A stretch of DNA of 45,979 nt from Roseateles sp. (GTDB lineage Bacteria > Pseudomonadota > Gammaproteobacteria > Burkholderiales > Burkholderiaceae), in contig JAFAMW010000029.1 of NCBI GenBank assembly GCA_019232985.1, forward strand, positions 1 through 45,979. Direction: 5' to 3'. Position numbers and translations under genes: made by a program. Below, in pieces: positions 25,710-34,802 of the stretch (positions within the stretch are counted from its first letter, which is position 1; every line of letters starts with the position of its first letter). Below the pieces are notes generated by a model. That model worked only from the letters and a program-made list of their open reading frames with translations. It did no database searches and was not told the origin of the DNA.

Positions 25710-25733
25710 ATTGACGTTTACGTAAACGTCAAT
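25710..25733. promoter_or_regulatory. Perfect 24-bp palindromic operator upstream of icmF
   Basis: Each half reads ATTGACGTTTAC; together they make an uninterrupted perfect palindrome 35 bases before the icmF ATG. TTACGT (25718-25723) lies 17 bases before a TAGAAT -10 (25741-25746), so the site covers the -35 and would repress when bound. It matches the site at 3182-3205 beside the LiuR-like MerR gene at 19 of 24 positions. Confidence 0.8.
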
Positions 25734-25740
25734 CAAGTTC

Positions 25741-25756
25741 TAGAATCCGCGGATTC
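25741..25756 (+). promoter_or_regulatory. icmF promoter -10 and start-site palindrome
   Basis: TAGAAT (25741-25746) is the likely -10. GAATCCGCGGATTC (25743-25756) is itself a perfect 14-bp palindrome that would include the transcription start. An AGGAGAC Shine-Dalgarno follows before the ATG at 25769. Confidence 0.55.
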
Positions 25757-25768
25757 CAGGAGACGACC

Positions 25769-28700
25769 ATGACCGAGCTGTCCGCCGAGTACAAGGCGCT
25801 TGCCGACTACCGCCCGAAGAACAAGGTGCGCTTCGTGACCGCCGCGAGCCTGTTCGACGGCCACGACGCGGCGATCAACATCATGCGGCGCATCCTCCAG
25901 GGCATGGGCGCCGAGGTCATCCACCTCGGCCACAACCGCTCGGTCGACGAGGTCGTCACGGCCGCGCTGCAGGAAGACGCGCAGGGCATCGCGATCAGCT
26001 CCTACCAGGGCGGCCATGTCGAGTACTTCAAGTACATGGTCGAGCTGCTGCGCGCGCGCGGCGGCGAACGCATCCAGGTCTTCGGCGGCGGCGGCGGCGT
26101 GATCGTGCCGGCCGAGATCCGCGACCTCGCCGAGCATGGCGTGCGCATCTTCAGCCCCGAGGACGGCCAGCGCATGGGCCTGGCGGGCATGATCGGCGAG
26201 ATGGTCATGAAATGCGACCAGGACTTCGCGCCGCACGCGCCCAAGGCGCTCGCGGCGATCCAGGGCCATACCGAGGCCGCGTGGCGCGCGCTCGCGCAGC
26301 TGATCACGGCGCTCGAGGCCGGCGCCGCCGACGCCGCGCTCGTCCAGGCCCTGCACGCCGAGGCGGCGAAGCGGCAGGTGCCCGTGCTCGGCATCACCGG
26401 CACCGGCGGCGCGGGCAAGAGCAGCCTGACCGACGAGCTGATCCGCCGCCTGCGCCTCGACCAGGGCGACGCGCTGCGCGTCGCGCTGATCTCGATCGAC
26501 CCGTCGCGGCGCAAGAGCGGCGGCGCGCTGCTCGGCGACCGCATCCGCATGAACGCGATCCAGCCCTGGGGCGCCGGCCCGCGCGTGTACATGCGCAGCC
26601 TCGCGACGCGCGACTTCGGCAGCGAGATCAGCCAGGCCCTGCCCGACGTGATCGCGGCGGCCAGGCTCGCGGGCTTCGACCTCGTCGTTGTCGAGACCTC
26701 GGGCATCGGCCAGGGCGACGCGGCGATCGTGCCCCATGTCGACGTGCCGATGTACGTGATGACGCCCGAGTTCGGCGCCGCGAGCCAGCTCGAGAAGATC
26801 GACATGCTCGACTTCGCCGAGTTCGTCGCGATCAACAAGTTCGACCGCAAGGGCGCGCTCGACGCGCTGCGCGACGTCGCCAAGCAGGTCCAGCGCAACC
26901 GCGAGGCCTTCGGCCAGCGCCCCGAGGAAATGCCGGTGTTCGGCACCATGGCGAGCCGCTTCAACGACGACGGCGTGACGGCGCTGTACCAGGCGCTCAA
27001 GCCCCGCCTCGCCGAACTCGGTCTGCCGCTGACCGAGGCGCGCCTGCCGGCCGTCGCGACGCGCCACAGCACCCACCAGACGCCGATCGTGCCGGCCGCG
27101 CGCACGCGCTACCTCGCCGAGATCGCCGACGCCGTGCGCGGCTACAAGCAGCGCGCGGCGAGCCAGGCCGCGCTCGCGCGCGAGATCCAGCAGCTGCACG
27201 CGAGCTCAGCGATGCTCGCCGAGGCCAACCCCGACAAGAACGGCGCACGTCTGGCGCTCGGCGAGCTCGCGGCCCGGCGCGAGGCGCGCCTCGACGCCGA
27301 CGCGCGCCAGCTGCTCGCGCAATGGCCCGACATGCAAAAGGCCTACGCCGGCGACGAGTACGTCGTGAAGATCCGCGACAGGGAGATCCGCACGGCGCTC
27401 GTCAGCGCAAGCCTGTCGGGCACCAAGATCCGCAAGGTCGTGCTGCCGCGCTACGAATGCCATGGCGAGCTGCTCAAGTGGCTGATGCTCGACAACGTGC
27501 CGGGCAGCTTCCCGTTCACGGCCGGCGTGTTCGCGTTCAAGCGCGAGGGCGAGGACCCGACGCGCATGTTCGCGGGCGAGGGCGACGCCTTCCGCACCAA
27601 CCGCCGCTTCAAGCTCGTCAGCGAGGGCCTGCCCGCGAAGCGCCTGTCGACCGCCTTCGACTCGGTCACGCTGTACGGCAACGACCCGGCGCTGCGCCCC
27701 GACATCTACGGCAAGGTCGGCAACTCGGGCGTCAGCATCGCGACGCTCGACGACATGAAGGTGCTCTACGACGGCTTCGACCTGTGCAACCCGAGCACCT
27801 CGGTGTCGATGACGATCAACGGCCCCGCGCCGAGCATCCTCGCGATGTTCATGAACACCGCGATCGACCAGAACCTCGACAAGTTCCAGCGCGACAACGG
27901 CCGCGCGCCGACCGCCGACGAGGCCGCGAAGATCCGCGACTGGGTGCTCGCGAACGTGCGCGGCACCGTCCAGGCCGACATCCTCAAGGAGGACCAGGGC
28001 CAGAACACCTGCATCTTCTCGACCGAGTTCTCGCTCAAGGTCATGGGCGACATCGCCGCCTACTTCGTGCACCACGACGTGCGCAACTTCTACTCGGTGT
28101 CGATCAGCGGCTATCACATCGCCGAGGCCGGCGCGAACCCGATCAGCCAGCTCGCGTTCACGCTGTCGAACGGCTTCACCTTCGTCGAGGCCTACCTCGC
28201 GCGCGGCATGCACATCGACGACTTCGCGCCGAACCTGAGCTTCTTCTTCTCGAACGGCATGGACCCCGAGTACAGCGTGCTCGGCCGCGTCGCGCGGCGC
28301 ATCTGGGCCGTCGCCATGCGCGACCGCTACGGCGCGAACGAGCGCAGCCAGAAGCTCAAGTACCACGTCCAGACCTCGGGCCGCTCGCTGCACGCCCAGG
28401 AGATCGCGTTCAACGACATCCGCACGACGCTGCAGGCGCTGATCGCGATCTACGACAACTGCAACTCGCTGCACACCAACGCCTACGACGAGGCGATCAC
28501 GACGCCGACCGAGGAGTCGGTGCGCCGCGCGATGGCGATCCAGCTGATCATCAACCGCGAATGGGGCCTCGCGAAGAACGAGAACCCGAACCAGGGGGCC
28601 TTCGTGATCGACGAGCTGACCGAGCTCGTCGAGGAGGCCGTGCTCGCCGAGTTCGAGAAGATCGCCGAGCGCGGCGGCGTGCTCGGCGCGATGGAGACCG

Positions 28701-29059
28701 GCTACCAGCGCAGCAAGATCCAGGAAGAGAGCCTGCACTACGAGATGCTCAAGCACACCGGCGCGTACCCGGTGATCGGCGTCAACACCTTCCGCAACCC
28801 GCATGGCGACCCGGTGCCCGAGCATATCGAGCTCGCGCGCTCGACCGAGGCCGAGAAGCAGTCGCAGCTCGCGCGCCTCGCCGATTTCCAGGCGCGCCAC
28901 GCGGCCGCGAGCGGCCCGATGCTCGCGCGCCTGCAGCAGGCCGTGATCGAAAACCACAACGTCTTCGAGGTGCTGATGGACGCCGTGCGCGTGTGCTCGC
29001 TGGGGCAGATCACGACCGCGCTGTTCGAGGTCGGCGGCCAGTACCGGCGCAGCATGTAA
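25769..29059 (+). CDS. icmF: Fused isobutyryl-CoA mutase IcmF
   Basis: A 1096-residue fusion, at the length of known IcmF. It contains an N-terminal cobalamin-binding domain (about 20-150; DGHDAAIN with His32 as lower axial ligand), a MeaB-like GTPase chaperone (P-loop GTGGAGKSS near 210-220, then [21 protein letters not shown]), a linker, and the large mutase TIM barrel (about 560-1090; [42 protein letters not shown]). It interconverts isobutyryl-CoA and butyryl-CoA with adenosylcobalamin, linking valine catabolism with C4 metabolism. Related fusions act on pivalyl-CoA, and I cannot exclude that here. A perfect palindromic operator precedes it. Confidence 0.96.
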   Translation: MTELSAEYKALADYRPKNKVRFVTAASLFDGHDAAINIMRRILQGMGAEVIHLGHNRSVDEVVTAALQEDAQGIAISSYQGGHVEYFKYMVELLRARGGERIQVFGGGGGVIVPAEIRDLAEHGVRIFSPEDGQRMGLAGMIGEMVMKCDQDFAPHAPKALAAIQGHTEAAWRALAQLITALEAGAADAALVQALHAEAAKRQVPVLGITGTGGAGKSSLTDELIRRLRLDQGDALRVALISIDPSRRKSGGALLGDRIRMNAIQPWGAGPRVYMRSLATRDFGSEISQALPDVIAAARLAGFDLVVVETSGIGQGDAAIVPHVDVPMYVMTPEFGAASQLEKIDMLDFAEFVAINKFDRKGALDALRDVAKQVQRNREAFGQRPEEMPVFGTMASRFNDDGVTALYQALKPRLAELGLPLTEARLPAVATRHSTHQTPIVPAARTRYLAEIADAVRGYKQRAASQAALAREIQQLHASSAMLAEANPDKNGARLALGELAARREARLDADARQLLAQWPDMQKAYAGDEYVVKIRDREIRTALVSASLSGTKIRKVVLPRYECHGELLKWLMLDNVPGSFPFTAGVFAFKREGEDPTRMFAGEGDAFRTNRRFKLVSEGLPAKRLSTAFDSVTLYGNDPALRPDIYGKVGNSGVSIATLDDMKVLYDGFDLCNPSTSVSMTINGPAPSILAMFMNTAIDQNLDKFQRDNGRAPTADEAAKIRDWVLANVRGTVQADILKEDQGQNTCIFSTEFSLKVMGDIAAYFVHHDVRNFYSVSISGYHIAEAGANPISQLAFTLSNGFTFVEAYLARGMHIDDFAPNLSFFFSNGMDPEYSVLGRVARRIWAVAMRDRYGANERSQKLKYHVQTSGRSLHAQEIAFNDIRTTLQALIAIYDNCNSLHTNAYDEAITTPTEESVRRAMAIQLIINREWGLAKNENPNQGAFVIDELTELVEEAVLAEFEKIAERGGVLGAMETGYQRSKIQEESLHYEMLKHTGAYPVIGVNTFRNPHGDPVPEHIELARSTEAEKQSQLARLADFQARHAAASGPMLARLQQAVIENHNVFEVLMDAVRVCSLGQITTALFEVGGQYRRSM

Positions 29060-29060
29060 G

Positions 29061-29075
29061 GCCGCCGTGGGCGGC
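29061..29075. terminator. Hairpin after icmF
   Basis: GCCGCC-GTG-GGCGGC begins two bases after the icmF stop. It has a six-bp GC stem and no T-run, so it is a weak terminator or 3' stabiliser. TAGAAA at 29123-29128 could be a promoter -10 for the rhodanese gene that follows. Confidence 0.35.
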
Positions 29076-29148
29076 TCGACACAGCTTTAGCCCGCCGGCT
29101 CGCGGCGCCCGCCGATTCGGTGTAGAAATGCGCCGAGGAGGTGATGCC

Positions 29149-29490
29149 ATGTCCTGGATGTCCAGTTCCGCCGACGAGGCCGCGCGCGGCGAGCACGGCA
29201 GCGGCCCGCTGCCGCGGCAGGCCACGCTGATCGACGTGCGCTCGGTGTCGGAGTACCTGTCGGGCCACCTGCCCGGCGCGATGAGCCTGCCGCTGCCGAG
29301 CATCGAGCAGGAGATCGTGCACAAGCTGCCGCTGCGCGCGACCCCGCTGATCCTGTACTGCGCGAGCGGGGCGCGCTCCGAGCAGGCGCTGGGCCTGCTC
29401 CAGCAGCTCGGCTACACCGAGGTCCACAACGGCGGCGGCGCCGTCCACCTCGCCGCCCAGCTCGGCGTGCAGCTGCTGGCCGGGCTCTGA
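29149..29490 (+). CDS. Single-domain rhodanese-like protein
   Basis: A 113-residue rhodanese of the GlpE/PspE kind. It has LIDVRSVSEYLSGHLPGAMSLPL near the N-terminus and an active-site loop YCASGARSE with Cys71, whose six-residue loop (CASGAR) fits sulfurtransferases. It probably moves sulfane sulfur to an acceptor such as thioredoxin or cyanide in the cytoplasm; there is no cleavable signal peptide. A GAGGAGGTGATG Shine-Dalgarno supports the ATG at 29149. The stop overlaps the following ATG by one base, so the next gene is cotranslated. Confidence 0.92.
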   Translation: MSWMSSSADEAARGEHGSGPLPRQATLIDVRSVSEYLSGHLPGAMSLPLPSIEQEIVHKLPLRATPLILYCASGARSEQALGLLQQLGYTEVHNGGGAVHLAAQLGVQLLAGL

Positions 29491-30089
29491 TGGCGACGCC
29501 CGACCCGCGCGTCGACGCCTATATCGCGGCCGCGCCCGAGTTCGCGCGCCCCGTGCTCGAGCGCCTGCGCCGCCAGGTCCACGCGGCCTGCCCCGAGGTC
29601 GCCGAGCACATCAAGTGGGGCGCTCCGCATTTCCTGCTCGACGGCAAGATGCTGTGCCACATGGCAGCGTTCAAGGCGCATTGCGCGTTCGGCTTCTGGC
29701 GCCGCGCGGGCGCGCCGACGGCCGAGGGCGAGCCGCACGCGATGGGCGTGTACGGCCGCATCGACAGCGTCAAGGGCCTGCCGCCGGCGACGCGGATCAA
29801 GGCCGACATCCGCCGGGCAATGACCGCGCTGCGCAACGGCGCGGGCGCGCCGACCGCGAAGCGTCCGCCGCGCGCCAGGCTCGACGCGCCGGCCGACCTG
29901 CTCGCGGCGCTCGCTCAGGCGCCCGCGGCGCGCCGCCACTTCGAGGCCTTCGCACCGAGCAAGCAGCGCGACTACGTCGAATGGGTGCTCGAGGCCAAGC
30001 GCGCGGACACGCGCGCCAAGCGCATCGGCCAGGCCGTCGAATGGCTCGCCGAGGGCAAGTCGCGCCACTGGAAATACGAAGCTTGCTGA
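29490..30089 (+). CDS. YdeI family protein with DUF1801 domain
   Basis: A 199-residue cytoplasmic protein. Residues 5-115 are DUF1801-like (VDAYIAAAPEFARPVLERLRRQVHAACPEVAEHIKWGAPHFLLDGKMLCHMAAFKAHCAFGFWR), a frataxin/CyaY-like fold. Residues 130-199 match the YdeI/OmdA tail (LAALAQAPAARRHFEAFAPSKQRDYVEWVLEAKRADTRAKRI). The biochemical function of this family is not settled; stress and envelope-protein links have been proposed. It overlaps the rhodanese gene by one base (TGATG). Confidence 0.85.
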   Translation: MATPDPRVDAYIAAAPEFARPVLERLRRQVHAACPEVAEHIKWGAPHFLLDGKMLCHMAAFKAHCAFGFWRRAGAPTAEGEPHAMGVYGRIDSVKGLPPATRIKADIRRAMTALRNGAGAPTAKRPPRARLDAPADLLAALAQAPAARRHFEAFAPSKQRDYVEWVLEAKRADTRAKRIGQAVEWLAEGKSRHWKYEAC

Positions 30090-30123
30090 GCCCGGCCGCG
30101 CCGCGGGGCCCGGCCGCGCAGGC

Positions 30124-31290
30124 TCAAGCAGGTGCGAGGACTGCCCGCACGGGCGCGAACTCGACGCGGTTGCGGCCCTGGTGCTTGGCCGCGTAGAGCG
30201 CCTGGTCGGCGAGGCCGTAGACCTGGCTCGCGCCGAGCCGCTCGTCGCCGAGCACGACGACGCCGACGCTGACCGTCACGCCCGCGCCCGGTTCCTGGGC
30301 GAAACGAGCCTGCACGGCCGCCCGCACCTGCTCGAGCAGCGCCGCCGCGCCCTGCGCGTCGGTGCGCGGCAGGACCAGGCAGAACTCGTCGCCGCCCATG
30401 CGGCCGAACACGTCGGAGCCGCGCAGGCGGCTGCGCACGGTCGCGACGAAGGCCTTCAGCGTCGCGTCGCCGGCGAGGTGGCCGAGGCGGTCGTTGACCT
30501 GCTTGAAATGGTCGAGGTCGAGGATCGCGAACGCGAGCGGCGTCTGGTCGCGCGACGCGCGCGCGATGTTATGGTCGAGCAGCGCGTCGATCGCGCTGCG
30601 GTTCACGCAGCCGGTCAGGCCGTCGGTGAACGCCATCTCCTCCAGGCGCACGGCGACGCGCTCGAAGCACGCGAGCACGTAGCCGAAGCCGGTGCCGAGC
30701 AGGCCCATGAACACGATCATGAAGGTCAGGCCCTGGCCGAGGCTGCCCGACAGCAGGTCGTTGAACTCGGCCGGGCGCAGCCAGGCCCAAATGCCGCGCA
30801 CGACCAGGGCCGCGAAGCTCAGGCCCAGCATCAGCACGACCGTCAGCAGCGCGCCGCCGAGCTTGACGCCGCGCCCGAGCAGCGCGAGCATGCCCGGCAG
30901 CAGCAGCACCGCGCCGATGAATGAGACGAGGATCACGCGCGCCGAGGTCGGCCAGGACCAGGTCAGCACGAGCACGAGGATCACGACCGGCGCCGCGCCC
31001 CATTCCCAGTAGCTGAGGCCGCGGCCCTGGACATGGCGGCGCAGCACGTCGCCGAACAGCATCGCGCCGACGCACAGCAAGCCGTTGCCGAAGACGACCG
31101 ACATCCACAGCGGCAGCACGGGCCGGCCGGCGAGCATCAGCATGCCGCCGAACACGGCCCAGCAGCCGGCCGCCCACAGCCTCAGCCCGGCCTCGCGCAG
31201 CAGGCCGCGCCGGACGACGAGCAGCTGCAGCGCGAGCAGGCTGTAGCCGATCATCAGGGCGACGATGAGCGTCGGAACGTCGATGCGCAA
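30124..31290 (-). CDS. Membrane-bound GGDEF diguanylate cyclase
   Basis: A 388-residue protein from the proposed TTG start at 31290. About six N-terminal membrane helices (1-205) precede a GGDEF domain (about 220-385). The catalytic signature GRMGGDEFCLVLPRT is intact, and RGSD five residues before it is an RxxD inhibitory I-site. It should make cyclic di-GMP and be product-inhibited. I prefer the TTG because GGGGGA lies about nine bases upstream; an in-frame ATG at 31332 would add 14 residues. It stands alone and converges on the YdeI gene. Confidence 0.9.
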   Translation of the reverse strand: MRIDVPTLIVALMIGYSLLALQLLVVRRGLLREAGLRLWAAGCWAVFGGMLMLAGRPVLPLWMSVVFGNGLLCVGAMLFGDVLRRHVQGRGLSYWEWGAAPVVILVLVLTWSWPTSARVILVSFIGAVLLLPGMLALLGRGVKLGGALLTVVLMLGLSFAALVVRGIWAWLRPAEFNDLLSGSLGQGLTFMIVFMGLLGTGFGYVLACFERVAVRLEEMAFTDGLTGCVNRSAIDALLDHNIARASRDQTPLAFAILDLDHFKQVNDRLGHLAGDATLKAFVATVRSRLRGSDVFGRMGGDEFCLVLPRTDAQGAAALLEQVRAAVQARFAQEPGAGVTVSVGVVVLGDERLGASQVYGLADQALYAAKHQGRNRVEFAPVRAVLAPA

Positions 31291-31414
31291 TGGGCGATTC
31301 CCCCGAAGGAGCGCTGCTCGGCCGGCCCCCATGACCCGGCGCCTCGGGCGGTAATCGCACGGCGCCGCCGGCCAGTGTACGCGTGCAAACCCGATCTGGG
31401 GGCACGCACCGCGC

Positions 31415-32224
31415 TCAACCGGCGGGCATCTGGCGCAGGCGCTCGATCACGGCCTGCGCCGCGGCCGGCGCGCGCTCCTTCGCGCCGCTGATGAAGAACA
31501 CGAAGGTGTCGCGCGGCACCGCCGGCGCCGGCGCCGCGTCGACGCGCGGCAGCCCGCTCGGCGCGCCGCCGTCGCGCCAGGCACGCGCGCTCGCCGCGAT
31601 GCCGTCGAGCTGCTCGGGCGTGCAGCCCTGCACGAGCGCCGACTGGGTGCGCATGATGCGCGCGTAGACGAAGTCGGCCGTGAGGTCGGCGATCGGCGGG
31701 TAGTCGTCCGACTCGGTGAACACCGTCGCCATGCCGTGGGCGCGCGCGAGCGCGAGGTACTCCGCGCACGCGAAGCTCGGGTGGCGCACGTCGAGCGCGT
31801 GGCGCAGCGCGACGCCCGCGTGGGCGCGCGGCAGCAGCGCGAGGAAGGCGCCGAAGTCGGCCGCGTCGAAGCGCTTGGTCGGCGCGAACTGCCAGACGAT
31901 CGGCCCGAGCTTGGGCCCGAGCTCGGTGATGCCGCCCTCGACGAAGCGCTGCACCGACTCGCCTGCCTCGGCGAGCACGCGTCGGTTCGTCGCGAAGCGC
32001 GAGGCCTTGAGCGGGAACACGAAGCCCTCGGGCGTCGCGTCGCGCCATTTCGCGAAGGTCGCCGGCGCCTGCGAGCTGTAGTAGGTGCTGTTGATCTCGA
32101 TCGCGCTCAGGCGCCGGCTCGCGTACTCGAGCTCGCGCCGCGCCGGCAGATCGGCCGGGTAGAAGGTCTGGCGCCAGGGCTCGAAGCTCCAGCCGCCGAT
32201 GCCGACGAAGATGCGCGCGTCCAT
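31415..32224 (-). CDS. DUF72 (YecE-like) family protein
   Basis: A 269-residue TIM-barrel-like DUF72 protein. It starts [23 protein letters not shown], has [33 protein letters not shown], and ends [24 protein letters not shown], all typical of the family. No enzymatic function has been firmly assigned. The start is the ATG at 32222-32224, matching family length; longer frames upstream run into the CreA promoter region. It is divergent from creA with a 127-bp gap. Confidence 0.9.
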   Translation of the reverse strand: MDARIFVGIGGWSFEPWRQTFYPADLPARRELEYASRRLSAIEINSTYYSSQAPATFAKWRDATPEGFVFPLKASRFATNRRVLAEAGESVQRFVEGGITELGPKLGPIVWQFAPTKRFDAADFGAFLALLPRAHAGVALRHALDVRHPSFACAEYLALARAHGMATVFTESDDYPPIADLTADFVYARIMRTQSALVQGCTPEQLDGIAASARAWRDGGAPSGLPRVDAAPAPAVPRDTFVFFISGAKERAPAAAQAVIERLRQMPAG

Positions 32225-32351
32225 GAGGCATGCTAGAGCGATGCGCGGCCGCCCCGCCCCGGGCAATCCCGAAGCGCTTGTGCGCGGCGCTGCCGCGACG
32301 ATACTCGGCGGCAGCGCCGATCCGCGGCGCGCCAGACCCAGGAGTGCCCCG

Positions 32352-32828
32352 ATGCCGTTCCAACGTCCCCTGATCGCCGCGACGCTGCTGCTCGCGGCCG
32401 TCGCCGCCGCGCGCGCCGAGCCGATCGGCGCCGTCGACACCGCGTTCAAGCTGATCGGCCCCGACCACAAGATCGTCGTCGAGGCCTACGACGACCCGGG
32501 CGTCACCGGCGTCGCCTGCTATGTCTCGCGCGCGAAGACCGGCGGCGTCAAGGGCGCCCTGGGCCTCGCCGAGGACAAGGCCGAGGCCTCGATCGCGTGC
32601 CGCCAGGTCGGCCCGATCCACATCGCCAAGCCGCTGCCGCACCAGGAGGAGGTTTTCAACGAGCGCATGTCGATCCTGTTCAAGAAGCTGCGCATCGTGC
32701 GCATGGTCGACAGCAGGCGCAACGCGCTCGTCTACCTGACCTACTCGGACAAGCTGATCGACGGCTCGCCGCAGAACGGCGTGACGGCCGTGCCGGTCGA
32801 CCCCGCGACGCCGATCCCCGTCAAATAA
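32352..32828 (+). CDS. creA: CreA family periplasmic protein
   Basis: A 158-residue protein with a signal peptide (hydrophobic core about 6-20, probable cleavage after AARA, residues 19-22). The CreA core is clear: [37 protein letters not shown], the conserved IACRQVGPI and [34 protein letters not shown]. The two cysteines (in VACYV and IACRQ) could form a disulfide in the periplasm. The function of CreA is unknown in all species that I know of. The start is the ATG at 32352. Confidence 0.93.
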   Translation: MPFQRPLIAATLLLAAVAAARAEPIGAVDTAFKLIGPDHKIVVEAYDDPGVTGVACYVSRAKTGGVKGALGLAEDKAEASIACRQVGPIHIAKPLPHQEEVFNERMSILFKKLRIVRMVDSRRNALVYLTYSDKLIDGSPQNGVTAVPVDPATPIPVK

Positions 32829-32850
32829 GCGCGGCTGCACGCCCTCTGCC

Positions 32851-34056
32851 ATGCTGCACTTCGACCCCCAGACCCAGTTCAACCTGCTGATGCTGCAGGC
32901 CATCGTCGCGGCGCTGCTGATGCTCGCGTTGCCGGGCCTGCGCGCGAGCCGCGCGACGCGCAGCGCGCAGGGCGCGAGCCTGATGCTCGCGCTGGGCTGG
33001 CTGCTGCTCGCGCGCGCGCCCGGGCCGGCCGAGCGCATCCTGATGAGCCTTGCCCAGCTCGCGTTCAGCGTGGCCCTGGGCCTGCTCTGGTGGGCGCTCA
33101 CGCAATGGCTGGTCAAGCGCCGCGGCCGCGCCGTGATGATCGCGGCCGTGCTGCTCATGCCGCTCGTCTACGGCCTGCAGTACGAGGACCCGAACTTCCG
33201 CGCGGGCTGGGCCTACGGCTGGCTCGCGCTGCAGCTCCTGCTTGTCGCGCTCGCGGTCGGGCTGCCGGCGCCGACGAGCCAGCGCACGGCGCTCGTCGCC
33301 CCCGTGCCGGCCCCCCGCAGCGCCGACACGAACGGCCGGCGCTGGCGCACGCTGGTCGGCGTCGCGGCGCTGCTCGTCGCGCTGATGTGCGGGCTGTGCG
33401 GCGGCCTCGCGCTGTTCGGCGCGGCGCCGGCAAGCCCGTTCGAGGGCTCGCCGGTCAACGTCGCGTTCGGCCTCGCCTGCGAGGTCGCGATGCTGCTGCT
33501 GCTGCTCGGCCTGATCCTCGCGTGGCGCGGCGAGATCGACAGTGAACTCGCGCGCCTCGCCCAGTCCGACGGCCTGACCGGCCTGCCCGACCGGCGCAGC
33601 TTCACCGAGCGCGCGGTTGCGATGATCTCGATGGCGCGGCGCTACCAGGAGCCGCTCGCGATGATGGTGCTCGACATCGACTTCCTCAAGGCCGTCAACA
33701 CCGAGCATGGCGACGAGGCCGGCGACCGCGCGCTCGCGCTGTTCGGCGCCTGCGTGAGCTCGCAGATGCGCCTCGGCGACCTCGCCGGGCGCATCGGCGG
33801 CGAGGAGTTCGCGGTGCTGATGGCGCGCACCGACGCCGAGGGCCCGCGCGCGTTCGACCAGCGCATGCGCGACGCTCTCGCGCAACGCGCGCCGGCCGAG
33901 CTCGGCTTCGAGCTCGGCTTCAGCGCGGGCTGGGCCAAGCTGCGCCACGGCGACCGCAATATCGATGACCTGCAGCGCCGCGCCGAGACCGCGCTCTACG
34001 AGGCCAAGCACGCGGGCCGCGGCCGGCTCGTCGCGGAGCCCGGCGCCGAGCTGTGA
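32851..34056 (+). CDS. Membrane-bound GGDEF diguanylate cyclase
   Basis: A 401-residue protein with about six membrane helices (1-225), interrupted by a soluble Pro/Ala segment near 140-165, then a GGDEF domain (about 235-395). The signature is GRIGGEEFAVLMART with an RxxD I-site (RLGD) five residues before it, so both activity and product inhibition look intact. It follows creA by 22 bp on the same strand and may be cotranscribed. It differs in the membrane part from the cyclase at 30124-31290, so the two are not a recent duplication. Confidence 0.9.
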   Translation: MLHFDPQTQFNLLMLQAIVAALLMLALPGLRASRATRSAQGASLMLALGWLLLARAPGPAERILMSLAQLAFSVALGLLWWALTQWLVKRRGRAVMIAAVLLMPLVYGLQYEDPNFRAGWAYGWLALQLLLVALAVGLPAPTSQRTALVAPVPAPRSADTNGRRWRTLVGVAALLVALMCGLCGGLALFGAAPASPFEGSPVNVAFGLACEVAMLLLLLGLILAWRGEIDSELARLAQSDGLTGLPDRRSFTERAVAMISMARRYQEPLAMMVLDIDFLKAVNTEHGDEAGDRALALFGACVSSQMRLGDLAGRIGGEEFAVLMARTDAEGPRAFDQRMRDALAQRAPAELGFELGFSAGWAKLRHGDRNIDDLQRRAETALYEAKHAGRGRLVAEPGAEL

Positions 34057-34139
34057 GCCCGGGCGCTAGCGCTGGCATGACGCTTGCATAGGGATTTACC
34101 TGGAGGGAGCTTCCCCTCGGTCATCCGCTGCGAGCCGCC

Positions 34140-34769
34140 ATGCTGCTGTTCCGTTCCGCCGCTCCGAAACTCGCCCCCTATGTCGCGCTGCCGGGCCTGG
34201 CGCCCAAGCCCGCGCCGGCCCCCGGCGCGCTGCGCGCGATCCGCCTGCACGGACTGCGCCGCGACGACCTCGAATGGCTGCCCGCGCTCGCCGAGCTGCT
34301 CGTCGACGGCGTCCACCATGGCGCGTCGCTGGGCCTGCTCGCGCCGCTGTCGCGCGACGCGGCGCTCGATTTCTGGCGCGAACGGCTCGCCGGGCTCGGC
34401 CCGCAGCAGCGCATCTGGGTCGCGACGGCGCGCGGCGACGCGCGCGCGCCGCTGCTCGGCGCGGTCGAGCTCGTGCTCGGCGCGGGCGCCGACGCGCACC
34501 ACCGTGGCGAGCTGCAGCGCCTGATGGTGCACAGCCAGCAGCGCGGCCTCGGCCTCGCGAGCCAGCTCGTCTGCCGCGCCGAATGCGCGGCGCTCGACGC
34601 GGGCCGAAGCCTGCTCGTCGCCCAGCTGGCCGCGGGCTCGCAGGCCGAGGCGGTGTTCGCCCATCTCGGCTGGCAGCGCGGCGGCGAGATCCCCGAGCTT
34701 GTCTGCTGCGCCGAGGGGCGCCGCCACACGGGCGCGCTGTACTACCGGCGCCTCGCGCTGCCGCGCTGA
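34140..34769 (+). CDS. GNAT family N-acetyltransferase
   Basis: A 209-residue protein with the GNAT fold from about 32 to 200. The acetyl-CoA binding segment is ELQRLMVHSQQRGLGLASQLVCRAECAAL, with QRGLGLAS replacing the usual R/Q-x-x-G-x-G/A. Residues 1-30 are a Pro/Ala-rich lead. The substrate cannot be predicted. It lies 83 bp after the cyclase and converges on the M28 peptidase gene with a 33-bp gap. Confidence 0.85.
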   Translation: MLLFRSAAPKLAPYVALPGLAPKPAPAPGALRAIRLHGLRRDDLEWLPALAELLVDGVHHGASLGLLAPLSRDAALDFWRERLAGLGPQQRIWVATARGDARAPLLGAVELVLGAGADAHHRGELQRLMVHSQQRGLGLASQLVCRAECAALDAGRSLLVAQLAAGSQAEAVFAHLGWQRGGEIPELVCCAEGRRHTGALYYRRLALPR

Positions 34770-34802
34770 GACGCGGCGGCGCCGCATGCTGCCGCCCGGC
34801 CC

